Both the position numbers and the translations under genes were made by a program. Positions 23,421 to 35,787 of a DNA stretch of 64,000 nt are shown piece after piece. A model generated the notes under the pieces. It made no database searches and had not been told where the DNA came from. It saw only the letters and a program-made list of their open reading frames with translations. The stretch's first letter is position 1, and each line of letters begins with the position of its first letter. Source of the DNA: Orientallactaga sibirica (lineage: Eukaryota > Chordata > Mammalia > Rodentia > Dipodidae). The stretch is from positions 248,001 to 312,000 of the forward strand of contig JAEOAD010001943.1 in NCBI GenBank assembly GCA_036365145.1, written 5' to 3'.

Positions 23421-26400
23421 GCCAATCATTGTACTGTGTGAAATTAGCTCATTCGGTTCTAGGAATCAGTTTACTTTCTGCGAAGATGGTGGAGTTTAGC
23501 AACGTCAAACTTTCTTTGTTAATGTAATCTAAAAAGATATCCAAGTTAGTAGATTTGCCTCATTGGTAAAGTAGTTTGTTGAGAAAACAAACATCTTCAT
23601 TGCCGAACATTGTACTGTGTGAAAAAAGCTAATTTAGTTCTAGAATACTTTTGTTTTCCTACAAAGTCGGTTGAGTGCAGGAAGTTCAAAGTTTCCTAGT
23701 TTGTGTAATCTACCAAGATGTACAAGTAAGGGGATTCGCCTCATTTCTAAAGTAGTTTCTTTAGAAAAGAAACATCTTCAGTACAGAACACTGTACTGTT
23801 TGAAATGTTAATTCTCTTCTAGGAATCAGTTTAATTTCTACAAAGATGGTTCAGTGCAGCAACTTCAAACTTTCCTTGTTAATGTAATCTAAAAAGATTG
23901 CTAAGTTAGGAGATTCGCCTTTTGTAAAGTACTTTGTTGAGAAAAGAAACATCCTCATTGCCGAACATAGTACAGTGGGAAATAAGCTCATTCGGTTCTA
24001 GGAATCAGTTGCTTTCCTACAAAGAAGGTTGAGTGCAGCAAGTTCAAACTTTCCTTGATAATGTAATCTGAGAAGATGCACAACTTAGAAGATTGGCCTC
24101 ATTTCTAAAGTATTTTGTTTAGAAAACAAACATCTTCATTACCGAACACTGTACTATGTGAAACGAGCTAGTTCGATTCTAGGAATCACTTGCTTTCCTA
24201 CGAAGAAGGTTGAGTGCAGCAAGTTCAAACTTTCCTAGTTTGTGTAATCTAAAAAGATGTACAAGTTAGTGGATTCGCATCATTTCTAAAGTTTTTTCTT
24301 TAGAAAACAAACATCTTCAGTACTGAAAACTGTACTGTGTGAAATAAGTTAATTCGGTTCTAGGAATCAGTTTCCTTTCTATGAAGATGGTTGAGGGCAG
24401 CAAGTTCCATCTTTCCTTGTTAATGTAATGTAAAAAGATGGCCAAGTTAGCAGATTCAACTCACTTGTAAAGTAGTTTGTTGAGAAAATTAACATCTTTA
24501 TTGCTGAACATTGTAGAGTGTGAAAAGAGCTCATTCGGTTCTAGGAATCACTTGCTTTCCTACAAAGAAGGTTGAGTGCAGCAAGTTCAAACTTTCCTTG
24601 TTAATGTAATCTAAAAGGATGTACAAGTTAGTAGATTGGCCTCATTTCTAAAGTAGTTTGTTTCGAAAACACTCATCTTCATTACCGAATACTGTACTAT
24701 GTGAAATAAGCTAGTTCGGTTCTAGGAATCACTTGCTTTCCTAAAAGGAAGGTTGAGTGCAGCAAGTTCAAACTTTCCTTGTTAATGTAATCTGAAAAGA
24801 TGAACAACTGAGTAGATTGGCCTCATTTCTAAAGTAGTTTGTTTAGAAAAGAAACATCTTCAGTACCGAACACTGTACTGTGTGAAGTAAGTTAATTCGG
24901 TTCTAGGAATCAGTTTCCTATCTACGAAGATGGTTGAGTTTAGCAAGTTTAAACTTTCTTTGTTAATGTAATGTAAAAAGAAGTCCAAGTTAGTAGATTC
25001 GCCTCATTTCTAAAGTAGTTTCTTTAGAAAACAAACCTTCATTGCCAATCATTGTACTGTGTGAAATTAGCTCATTCGGTGCTAGGAATCAGTTTACTTT
25101 CTACGAAGATGGTGGAGTATAGCAACGTCAAACTTTCTTTGTTAATGTAATCTAAAAAGATGTCCAAGTGAGTAGAATTGCCTCATTGGTAAAATAGTGT
25201 ATTGAGAAAACAAACATCTTCATTGCCGAACATTGTACTGTGTGAAAAAAGCTAATTTGGTTCTAGAATTCTTTTGCTTTCCTACAAAGACGGTTGAGGG
25301 AAGCAAGTTCAAACTTTCCTTGTTCATGCAATCTAAAAAGATGCACAACGTACTAGATTGGCCTCATTTCTAAAGTAGTTTCTTTAGAAAACAATCATCT
25401 TCAGTACTGAACACTGTAATGTGTGAAATAAGTTAATTCGCTTCTAGGAACGAGTTTAATTTCTATGAAGAAGGTTGAGTGTAGCAAGTTCAAACTTTCC
25501 TCGTTTATGTAATCTAAGAAGATGTACAAGTTAGTGGATTCCTGTCGTTTCTAAAGTGGTTTCTTTAGAAAACAAACATCTTCAGTACTGAACACTGTAC
25601 TGTGTGAAATAAGTTAATTCGGTTCTAGGAATCAGTTTCTTTCTACGAACATGGTTGAGGGCAGCAAGTTCAAACTTTCCTAGTTTGTGTAATCCAAAAA
25701 GATGTACAAGTTAGTGGATTCACCTCATTTCTAAAGTAGTTTTTTAGAAAAGAAACATCTTCAGTACCAAACACTGTCCTGTGTGAAATAAGTTAATTCG
25801 CTTCTAGGAATCAGTTTAATTTCTCCGAAAACGTTTAAGTGCAACAAGTTCAAACTTTCCTTGTTAATGTAATCTAAAAAGATGCACAACGTAGTAGATT
25901 GGCCTCATTTCTAAAGTAGTTTCTTTAGAAAAGAAACATCTTCAGTACTGAACACTGAACTGTGTGAAATAAGTTAATTCGCTTCTAGGAATCAGTTTAA
26001 TTTCTACGAAGATGGTTGAGTGCAGCAAGTTCTAACTTTCCTTGTTAATGTAATCTAGAAAAATGGCCAATTTAGTACATTCGCCTCATTTGTAAAGTAG
26101 TTTCTTGAGAAAACAAACAACTTCATTGCCAAACATTGTACTGTGTGAAATAAACTCATTCGGTTCTTGGAATCTGTTGCTTTCCTACAAAGAAGGTTGA
26201 GTGCAGCAAGTTCAAACTTTCCTTGTTAATGTAATCTGAAAAGATGCACAACTTAGTAGATTGGCTTCATTTCTAAAGTAGTTTGTATAGAAAACAAACA
26301 TCTTCATTACCAAACACTGTACTATGTGAAATGAGCTAGTTCGGTTCTAGGAATCACTTGCTTTCCTACGAAGAAAGTTGAGTGCAGCAAGTTCAAACTT

Positions 26401-27571
26401 CCCTAGTTTGTGTAATCTAACAAGATTTACACTTCGTGGATTCCTGTCGTTTCTAAAGTGGTTTTATTTAGAAAACAAACATCTTCAGTACTGAACACTG
26501 TACTGTGTGAAATAAGTTAATTCGGTTTCTTGGAATCAGTTTCCTTTCTACAAAGATGGTTGAATGCAGCAAGTTCAAACTTTCCTTGTTAATGTAATCT
26601 AAAAAGATGGCCAAGTTAGCGGATCACCTCATTTGTAAAGTAGTTTGTTGAGAAAATTAACTTCTTTATTGCCAAACATTGTAATGTGTGAAATAAGCTC
26701 ATTCGGTTCTAGGAATCACTTGCTTTCCTACAAAGAAGGTTGAGTTCAGGAAGTTCAAACTTTCCTTGTTAATGTAATCTAAAAAGATGCACGACTTAGT
26801 AGATTGACCTCATTTCCAAAATACTTTCTTTAGAAAAGGAATATCTTCAGTACCGAACACAGTACTGTGTGAAATAAGTTAATTCGCATCTGGGAATCAG
26901 TTTAATGTCTACGAAGACGGCTGAGTGCAGCAAGTTCAAACTGTCCTTGTTAATGTAATCTAAGAAGATGGCCAAGTTAGTAGATTCGCCTCATTTGTAA
27001 AGTAGTCTGTTGAGAAAACAAACATCGTCATTGCCCAATATTGTACTGTGTGAAATAAGCTCATTCGGTTCTAGGAATCAGTTGCTTTCCTACAAAGAAG
27101 GTTGAGTGCAGCAAGTTCAAACTTTCCTTGTTAATGTAATCTGAAAAGATGCACAACTTAGTAGATTGGCCTCATTTCTAAAGTAATTTCCTTAGAAAAG
27201 AAACATCTTCAGTACCGAACACTGTACTATGTGAAATGTTAATTCGCCTCTAGGAATCAGTTTAATTTCTACGAAGATGGTTGAGTGCAGCAAGTTCAAA
27301 CTTTCCTTGTTAATGTAATCTAAAAAGATGGCAAAGTTAGGAGATTCCCCTCATTTGTAAATACTTTCTTTAGAAAACAAACATCTTAATTACCGAACTT
27401 TGTACTGTGTGAAATAATCTCATTCGGTTCTAGAATCAGTTGCTTTTCTACAAAAAAGGTTGAGTGCAGCAAGTTCAAACGTTCCTTTTTAATGTAATCT
27501 AAAAAGATGCACAACTTAGTATATTGGCCTCATTTCTAAAGTAGTTTGTTTAGAAAACAAACATCTTCATT
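23421..27571 (+). repeat. Array segment, 23 monomers, mixed order
   Basis: Subclass order is STGHTG(H/T)HSSHTTHGHTGHGHGH. The unit near 24618 reads 'gatgtacaagttagtagattggcc', which joins the T word to H-type sequence. 'gatggtggag' with 'gcaacgtcaaac' marks the S units near 23.48 and 25.1 kb, linking them as relatives. Otherwise regular satellite. Confidence 0.84.
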
Positions 27572-29016
27572 ACCGAACACTGTACTATGTGAAATGAGCT
27601 AGTTCGGTTCTAGGAATCACTTGCTTTCCCACGAAGAAGGTTGAGTGCAGCAAGTTCAAACTTTCCTAGTTTGTGTAATCTAACAAGATGTACAAGTTAG
27701 TGGATTCACGTCATTTCTAAATTAGTCTCTTTAGAAAACAAACATCTTCAGTACCGAACACTATTCTGTGTGAAATAAGTTAATTCGGTTCTAGGAATCA
27801 GTTTCCTTTCTACGAAGATGGTTGAGTTTAGCAAGTTCAAACTTTCCTTGTTAATGTAATCTAAAAAGATGTCCAAGTTAGTATATTCGCCTCATTTCTA
27901 AAGTAGTGTCTTTAGAAAACAAACCTTCATTGCCAAACATTGTACTGTGTGAAGTGAGCTAATTCGGTTCTAGGAATCAGTTTACTTTCTACGAAAATGG
28001 GTGAGTTTAGCAAGTTCAAACTTTCCTTGTTAATGTAATCTAAAAACATGTCCAAGTTAGTAGATTTGCCTCATTGGTAAAGTAGTTTGTTGAGAAAACA
28101 AACTTCTTCATTTCTGAACATTATACTGTGTGTAAAAAGCAAATTCGGTTCTAGAATTCAGTTGCTTTCCTACAAAGAGGATTGAGTGCAGCAAGTTCAA
28201 ACTTTCCTTGTTACTGTAATCTAAAAAGATGCACAACATAGTAGATTGGCCTCATTTCTAAAGCAGTTTCTTTAGTAAAGAAACATCTTCAGTACCGAAC
28301 ACTCTACTGTGTGAAATAAGTTAATTCGCTTCTAGGATTCAGTTTAATTTCTACGAAGAAGGTTGAGTGTAGCTTGTTCAAATTTTCCTAGTTTGTGTAA
28401 TCTAACAAGATGTACAAGTTAGTGGATTGGAATCATTTCTAAAATAGTTTCTTTAGAAAAGAAACATCTTCAGTACCGAACACTGTACTGTGTGAAATAA
28501 GTTAATTCGCTTCTAGGAATCAGTTTAATTTCTACGCCGAAGGTTGAGTGCAGCAAGTTCAAACTTTCCTAGTTTGTGTAATCTAACAAGATGTACAAGT
28601 TAGTGGATTCACATCATTTCTAAATTAGTCTCTTTAGAAAACAAACATCTTCAGTACCAAACACTGTACTGTGTGAAATAAGTTAATTCGGTTCTAGAAA
28701 TCAGTTTCCTTTCTATGAAGATGGTTGAATTTAGCAAGTTCAAACTTTCCTTGTTAATGTAATCTAAAAAGATGTCCAAGTTAGTAGATTCGTCTAATTT
28801 CTAAAGTAGTTTCTTTAAAAAACAAACCTTCATTGCCAAACATTGTACTGTGTGAAATGAGCTAATTCGGTTCTAGGAATCAGTTTACTTTCTAAGAAGA
28901 TGGTTGAGTTTAGCAAGTTCAAACTTTCCTTGTTAATGTAATATAAAAAGATGTTCAAGTTAGTAGATTTGCCTCATTGGTAAAGTAGTTTGTTGAGAAA
29001 ACAAACATCTTCATTG
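27572..29016 (+). repeat. T-S-S-H-T block with partial tandem second copy (period ~903 bp)
   Basis: Copy 1 is 27572-28474 (TSSHT). The second copy, 28475-29016, keeps only T-S-S before a G unit follows. The marker 'aaattagtctctttag' lies at 27721 and 28624, five units apart, and recurs near 31518. The S-S junction has 'aaaccttcattgcc', three bases shorter than the usual 'aaacatcttcattgcc'. Confidence 0.78.
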
Positions 29017-32000
29017 CAAAACATTGTACTGTGTGAAATACGCTCATTCGGTATTAGGAATCACTTGTTTTCCTACAAAGAAGGTTGAGTGCAGCAAGTT
29101 CAAACTTTCCTTGTTAATGTAATCTAAAAACATGGCCAAGTTAGGAGATTCGCCTCATTTGTAAAGTACTTTGTTAAAAAAACAAACATCTTCATTGGCG
29201 AACATTGTACTGTGTGAAATAAGCTCATTCGGTTGTAGGAATCAGTTTCTTTCCTACAAAGAAGGTTGAGTGCAGCAAGTTCATAGTTTCCTTGTTAATG
29301 TAATCTGAAAAGATGCACAACGTAGCAGATTGGCGTCATTTCTAAAGAAGTTTGTTTAGAAAACAAACATCTTCAGTACCAAACACTGTACTGTGTGAAA
29401 TAAGTTAATTCGGTTCTATGAATCAGTTTCCTTTCTACCAAGATGGTTGAGTTTAGCAAGTTCAAACTTTCATTTTTAATATAATCTAAAAAGATGTCCA
29501 AGTTAGTAGATTCGCCTCATTTCTAAGGTAGTGTCTTTAGAAAACAAACCTTCATTGACAAACATTGTACTGTGTGAAATGAGCTAATTCGGTTCTAGGA
29601 ATCAGTTTACTTTCTAAGAAGATGGTTGAGTTTAGCAAGTTCAAACTTTCCTTGTTAATGTAATCTAAAAAGATGTCCAAGTTAGTAGATTTGACTCATT
29701 GGAAAAGTAGTTTGTTGAGAAAACAAACATCTTCATTGCCGAACATTGTACTGTGTGTAAAAAGCTAATTCGGTTCTAGAGTTCAGTTGCTTTCCTACAA
29801 AGACGATTGAGTGCAGAAAGTTCAAACTTTCCTTGTTAATGTAATCTAAAAAGATGCACAAATTAGTAGATTGGCATCATTTCTAAAGTAGGTTCTTTAG
29901 TTAAGAAACATCTTCAGTAACCGAACACTGTACTGTGTGAAATTATTTAATTCGCTTCTAGGAATCAGTTTAATTTCTATGAAGAAGGTTGAGTGCAGCA
30001 AGTTCAAATTTTCCTATTTGGTGTAATCTAACAAGATGTACAAGTTAGTAGATTCGCCTCATTTGTAACGTAGTTCCTTTAGAAAAGAAACATCTTCAGT
30101 ACCAAACACTGTACTGTGTGAAATAAGTTAATTCGCTTCTAGGAATCTGTTTTATTTCTACGAAGAAGGTGGAGTGCAGCAAGTTCAAACTTTCCTTGTT
30201 AATGTAATCTAAAAATATGCACAACTTAGTAGATTGGCCTCATTTCTGAAGTAGTTTCCTTAGAAAAGAAACATCTTCAGTACGGAACACTGTACTGTGT
30301 GAAATAAGTTAATTCGCTTCTAGGAATCAGTTTAATTTTTACGAAGAAGGTTGAGTGCAGCAAGTTCAAACTTTCCTAGTTTGTGTAATCTAACAAGATG
30401 TACAAGTTAGTGCATTCGACTCATTTCTAAAGTAGTTTCTTTAGAAAAGAAACATCTTCAGTACCGAACACTGTACTGTGTGAAATAAGGTAATTCGGTT
30501 CTAGGAATCAGTTTAATTTCTACGAAGATGGTTGAGTGTAGCAAGTTCAATCTTTCCTTGTTAATGTAATCTAAAACGACCTCCATGTTAGTAGATTCGC
30601 CTCATTTGTAAAGTAGTTTGTTGAGAAAACAAACATCTTCATTGCCAAACATTGTACTGTGTGAAATAAGCTCATTCAGTTCTAGGAATCAGTTGCTTTC
30701 CTACAAAGAAGGTTGAGTACAACAAGTTCAAACTTTCCTTGTTAATGTAATCTAAAAAGATGCACAACTTAGTAGATTGGCCTCATTTCTAAAGTAGTTT
30801 CTTTAGAAAAGAAACATCTTCAGTACCAAACACTGTACTGTGTGAAATAAGTTAATTCGCTTCTAGGAATCAGTTTAATTTAATGAAGAAGGTTGAGTGC
30901 AGCAAGGTCAAACTTTCCTAGTTCGTGTAATCTGACAAGATGTACAAGTTAGTGGATTCGCCCCTTTTCTAATGTAGTTTTTTTTTAGAAAAGAAACATC
31001 TTCAGTACCGAACACTGTACTGTGTGAAATAAGTTAATTCGCTTCTGGGAATCAGTTTAATTTCTACGAAGAAGGTTTTGTGCAGCAAGATCAAACTTTC
31101 CTTGTGAATGTAATCTAAAAAGATGGCCAAGTTAGAAGATTCGCCTCATTTGTAAAGTACTTTGTTGAGAAAACAAACATTTTCATTGCCGAACATTGTA
31201 CTGTGTGAAATAAGCTCATTGGGTTGTAGGAATCAGTTGCTTTCCTTCAAAGAAGGTTGAGTGCAGCAAGTTCAAACTTTCCTTGTTAATGTAATCTAAA
31301 AAGATGCACAACTTGGTAGATTGGCCTCATTTCTAAAGTAGTTTGTTTAGAAAACAAACATCTTCGTTACCGAACACTGTACTATGTGAAATAAGCTAGT
31401 TCCATTCTAGGAATCACTTGCTATCCTACAAAGAAGGTTGAGTGCAGCTAGTTCAAACTTTCCTAGTTTGTGTAATCTAACAAGATGTACAAGTTAGTGG
31501 ATTCACGTCATTTGTAAATTAGTCTCTTGAGAAAACAAATTCTTCAGTACCGAACACTGTACTGTGTGAAATAAGTTAATTCGGTTCTAGCATTCAGTTT
31601 CCTTTCTACGAAGATGCTTGAGTTTAGCAAGTTCCAACTTTCCTTGTTAATGTAATCTAAAAAGATGTCCACATTAGTTGATTCACCTCATTTCTAAAGT
31701 AGTTTCTTTAGAAAACAAACCTTCATTTCCAAACTTTGTACTGTGTGAAATGAGCTAATTGATGTCTAGGAATCAGTTGCTTTCCTACAAAGAAGGTTGA
31801 GTGCAGCAAGTTCAAACTTTCCTTGTTAATGTAATCTGAAAATTTGCACAACTTAGCAGATTGGCGTCATTTCTAAAGAAGTTTCTTTAGAAAAGAAACA
31901 TCTTCAGTACCGAACACTGTACTGTGTGAAATAAGTTAATTCGCTTCTAGGAATCAGTTTAATTTCTACGAAGAAGGTTGAGTGCAGCAAGTTCAAACTT

Positions 32001-35000
32001 TCCTTGTTAATGTAATCTAAAAAGATGGCCAAGTTAGAAGATTTGCCTCATTTGTAAAGTACTTTGTTGAGAAAACAAACATCGTCATTGCCGAACATTG
32101 TACTGTGTGAAATAAGCTCATTCGGTTCTAGGAATCAGTTGCTTTCCTACAAAGAAGGTTGAGTGCAGCAAGTTCAAACTTTCCTTGTTAATGTAATCTG
32201 AAAAGATGCACAACTTAGTAGATTGGACTCATTTCTAAAGTAGTTTTTTTAGAAACCAAACATCTTCATTACCGAACACTGTACTATGGGAAATGAGCTA
32301 GTTCGGTTCTAGGAATCACTTGCTTTCCTACGAAGAAGGTTGAGTGCAGCAAGTTCAAACTTTCCTAGTTTGTGTAATCTAACAAGATGTACAAGTTAGT
32401 GGATTCACGTCATTTCTAAAGTGGTTTCTTTAGAAAACAAACATCTTCAGTACCGAACAATGTACTGTGTGAAATAAGTTAATTCGGTTCTAGGAATCAG
32501 TTTCCTTTCCATGAAGATGGTTGAGTTTAGCAAGTTCAAACTTTCCTTGTTAATGTAATCTAAAAACATGTCCAAGTTAGGAGATTCGCCTCATTTCTAA
32601 GGTAGTTTCTTTAGAAAACAAACCTTCCTTGCCAAACTTTGTACTGCGTGAAATGAGCTAATTTGGTTCTAGGAATCAGTTGACTTTCTACGAAGATGGT
32701 TGAGTTTAGCAAGTTAAAACTTTCCTTGTTAATGTAATCTAAAGATGCACAACTTAGTAGATTGTCCTCATTTCTAATGTAGTTTCTTTACAAAAGAAAA
32801 ATCTTCAGTACCAAACACTGTACTGTGTGAAATAAGTTAATTCGCTTCTACGAATCAGTTTAATTTCTACGAAGACAGTTGAGTGCAGCAAGTTCAAATT
32901 TCCTTGTTAATGTAATCTAAAAAGATGGCCAAGTCAGTAGATTCGACTCATTTGTAAAGTTGTTTGTTGAGAAAACAAACATCTTCATTGTCAAACATTG
33001 TACTGTGTGAAATAAGCTCATTTGGTTCTAGGAATCACTTGCTTTCCTACAAAGAAGGTTAAGTGCAGCAAGTTCAAACTTTCCTTGTTAATGTAATCTA
33101 AAAATTTGCACACCTTAGTAGATTGGCCTCAATTCTAAAGTAGTTTCTTTAGAAAAGAAACATCTTCAGTACCGAACACAGTACTGTGTCAAATGTTAAT
33201 TCGCTTCTGGGATTCATTTTTATTTCTACGATGAAGGTTGACTGCAGCAAGTTCAAACTTTCCTTGTTAAAGTAATCTGAAAAGATGGCCAAGTTAGGAG
33301 ATTCGCCTCATTTGTAAAGTAGTTTGTTGAGAAAATTAACATCTTCATTTCCAAACATTGTACTGTGTGAAATAAGCTCATTCGGTTCTAGGAATCACTT
33401 GCCTTCCTACAAAGAAGGTTGAGTGCAGCAAGTTTAAACTTTCCTTGTTAATGTAACATGAGAAGATGCACAACTTTGTAGATTGGCCTCATTTCTAACG
33501 TAGTTTGTTTAGAAAACAAACATCTTCATTACCGAAAACTCTACTATGTGAAATGAGCTAGTTCGGTTCTAGGAAACACTTGCTTTCCTACGAAGAAGGT
33601 TGAGTGCAGCACGTTCAAACGTTCCTAGTTTGTGTAATCTAACAAGATGTACAAGTTAATGGATTCGCATCATTTCTAAAGTAGTTTCTTTAGAAAACAA
33701 ACATCTTCAGTACCGAACACTGTACTGTGTGAAATGAGTTAATTCGCTTCTAGGAATCAGTTTCCTTTCTACGAAGATGGTTTAGTGCAGCAAGTTCAAA
33801 CTTTCCTTGTTAATGCAATCTAAAAGGTGGCCAAGTTAGTAGATTCATCTCCTTTGTAAAGTAGTTTGTTGAGAAAACAAACATCTTCATTGCCAAACAT
33901 TGTACTATGTAAAATAAGCTCATTCGGTTCTAGGAATCAGTTGCTTTCCTACAAAGATGGTTGAGTGCAGCAAGTTCAAACTTTCCTTGTTAATGTAATC
34001 TGAAAAGATGCACAACTTAGTAGATTGGCCTCATTTCTAAAGTAGTTTTTTTAGAAACCAAACATCTTCATTACCGAACACTGTACTATGGGAAATGAGC
34101 TAGTTAGGTTCTAGGAATCACTTGCTTTCCTACGAAGAAGGTTGAATGCAGCAAGTTCAAACTTTCCTAGTTTGTGCAATCTAACAATATGTACAAGTTA
34201 GTGAATTCGATTCGTTTCTAAAGTGGTTTCTTTAGAAAACAAAAATCTTCAGTACTGAACACTGTACTGTGTGTCATAAGTTAATTCGGTTCTAGGAATC
34301 AGTTTCCTTTCTACGAAGATGGTTGAGTGCAGCAAGTTCAAACTTTCCTTGTTAATGTAATCTGAAAAGATGGCCAAGTTAGCAGATTCACCTCATTTGT
34401 AAAGTAATTTGTTGAGAACATTAACGTATTCATTGCCGAACATTGTACTGTGTGAAATAAGCTCGTTCTGTTCTCGGAATCACTTGCTTTCCTAAAAAGA
34501 AGGTTGAGTGCAGCAAATTCAAACTTTCCTAGTTAATGTAATCTAAAAAGGTGCACAACTTAGTAGATTGGTCTCATTTCTAAAGTAGTTTCTTTAGAAA
34601 AGAAACATCTTCAGTACCGGACACTGTACTGTGTGAAATGTTAATTCGCTTCTAGGAATCAGTTTAATTTCTACGAAGATGGTTGAGTGCAGCAAGTTCG
34701 AACTTTTCTTGTTAATGTAATCTAAAAAGATGGCCAAGTTAGGAGATTCGCCTCTTTTGTAACGTACTTTGTTGAGAAAACAAACATCTTCATTGCCAAA
34801 CATTGTACTGTGTGAAATAAGCTCATTCGGTTCTAGGAATCAGTTGCTTTCCTACAAAGAAGGTTGAGTGCAGCAAGTTCAATCTTTCCTTGTTAATGTA
34901 ATCTCAAAGGATGCACAACTTAGTAGATTGGCCTCATTTCTAATGTAGTCTGTTTAGAAAACAAACATCTTCATTACCGAACACTGTACTATGTGAAATG

Positions 35001-35516
35001 AGCTAGTTCGGTTCTAGGAATCACTTGCTTTCCTACGAAGAAGGTTGAGTGCATCAAGTTCAAACTTTCCTAGTTTGTGTAATCTAACAAGATGTACAAG
35101 TTAGTGGATTCACGTCATTTCTAAAGTAGTTTCTTTAGAAAAGAAACACCTTCAGTACCGAACACTGTACTGCGTGAAATAAGATAATTCGGTTCTAGGA
35201 ATCAGTTTGCTTTCTGTGAAGATGGTTGAGTTTAGCAAGTTCAAACTTTCCTTGTTAATGTAATCTAAAAAGATATCCAAGTTAGCAGATTCCCCTCATT
35301 TCTAATGTAGTGTCTTTAGAAAACAAACCTTCATTGCCAAACATTGTACTGTGTGAAATGAGCTAATTCAGTTCTAGGAATCAGTTTATTTTCTTCGAAG
35401 ACGGTTGAGTTTAGCAAGTTCAAACTTTCCCTGTTAATATAATCTAAAAAGATGGCCAAGTTAGTAGTTTTGCCTCATTGTTAAAGTAGTTTGTTGAGAA
35501 AACAAACGTCTTCATT
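29017..35516 (+). repeat. Array segment, 36 monomers, mixed G-H-T and T-S-H orders
   Basis: Subclass order is GHSSHTHTGHTGHTSHGHTSHGHGHTGHTGHGHTSG. The T-S-H-G-H order occurs twice in a row near 31.4-33.2 kb (period about 903 bp), but the sequences are only moderately alike, so this may be an old 5-mer. The unit near 33.84 kb carries 'attcatctcctttg', the marker of the blocks at 12.4, 17.7 and 53.3 kb. Nothing but satellite is seen. Confidence 0.84.
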
Positions 35517-35572
35517 GGCGAACATTGTATTGTGTGAGAAAAGCTCATTCGGTTCTAGAATTCAGTTGCTTT

Positions 35573-35745
35573 CCTACCGGTTGAGAGCACAAGTTCAAAC
35601 TTTCCTTGTTTGTTATCTAAAAAGCAATTTAGTAGATTGGCAGTAGTTCAAACATCTTTCCTGAAATGTTAATCAGTTTAATCTACGAAGAAGATGCAGC
35701 ATGTTCAAACTTTCCTAGTTTGTTTAGTCTAAAAAGATTGTTGCC
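35573..35745 (+). repeat. Scrambled patch 2: two truncated monomers
   Basis: Between unit starts at 35517 and 35788 there are 271 bp where two monomers (about 362 bp) are expected. From 'cctaccgg' at 35573 the text is a string of short satellite pieces in near-correct order with losses between them: gagagcacaagttc, cctgaaatgttaatcag, tctacgaagaagatgcagc. It ends directly at the first copy of the 12-monomer repeat. Confidence 0.8.
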
Positions 35746-35787
35746 TCATTTCTAAAGTAGTTTCTTTAGAAAAGAAACATCTTCAGT

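Noticed and set aside
30975..30990. T-run (gtagttttttttta) as a terminator or promoter element
   Set aside because: It is a length change in the left arm of the usual inverted repeat of one monomer, with no gene nearby.
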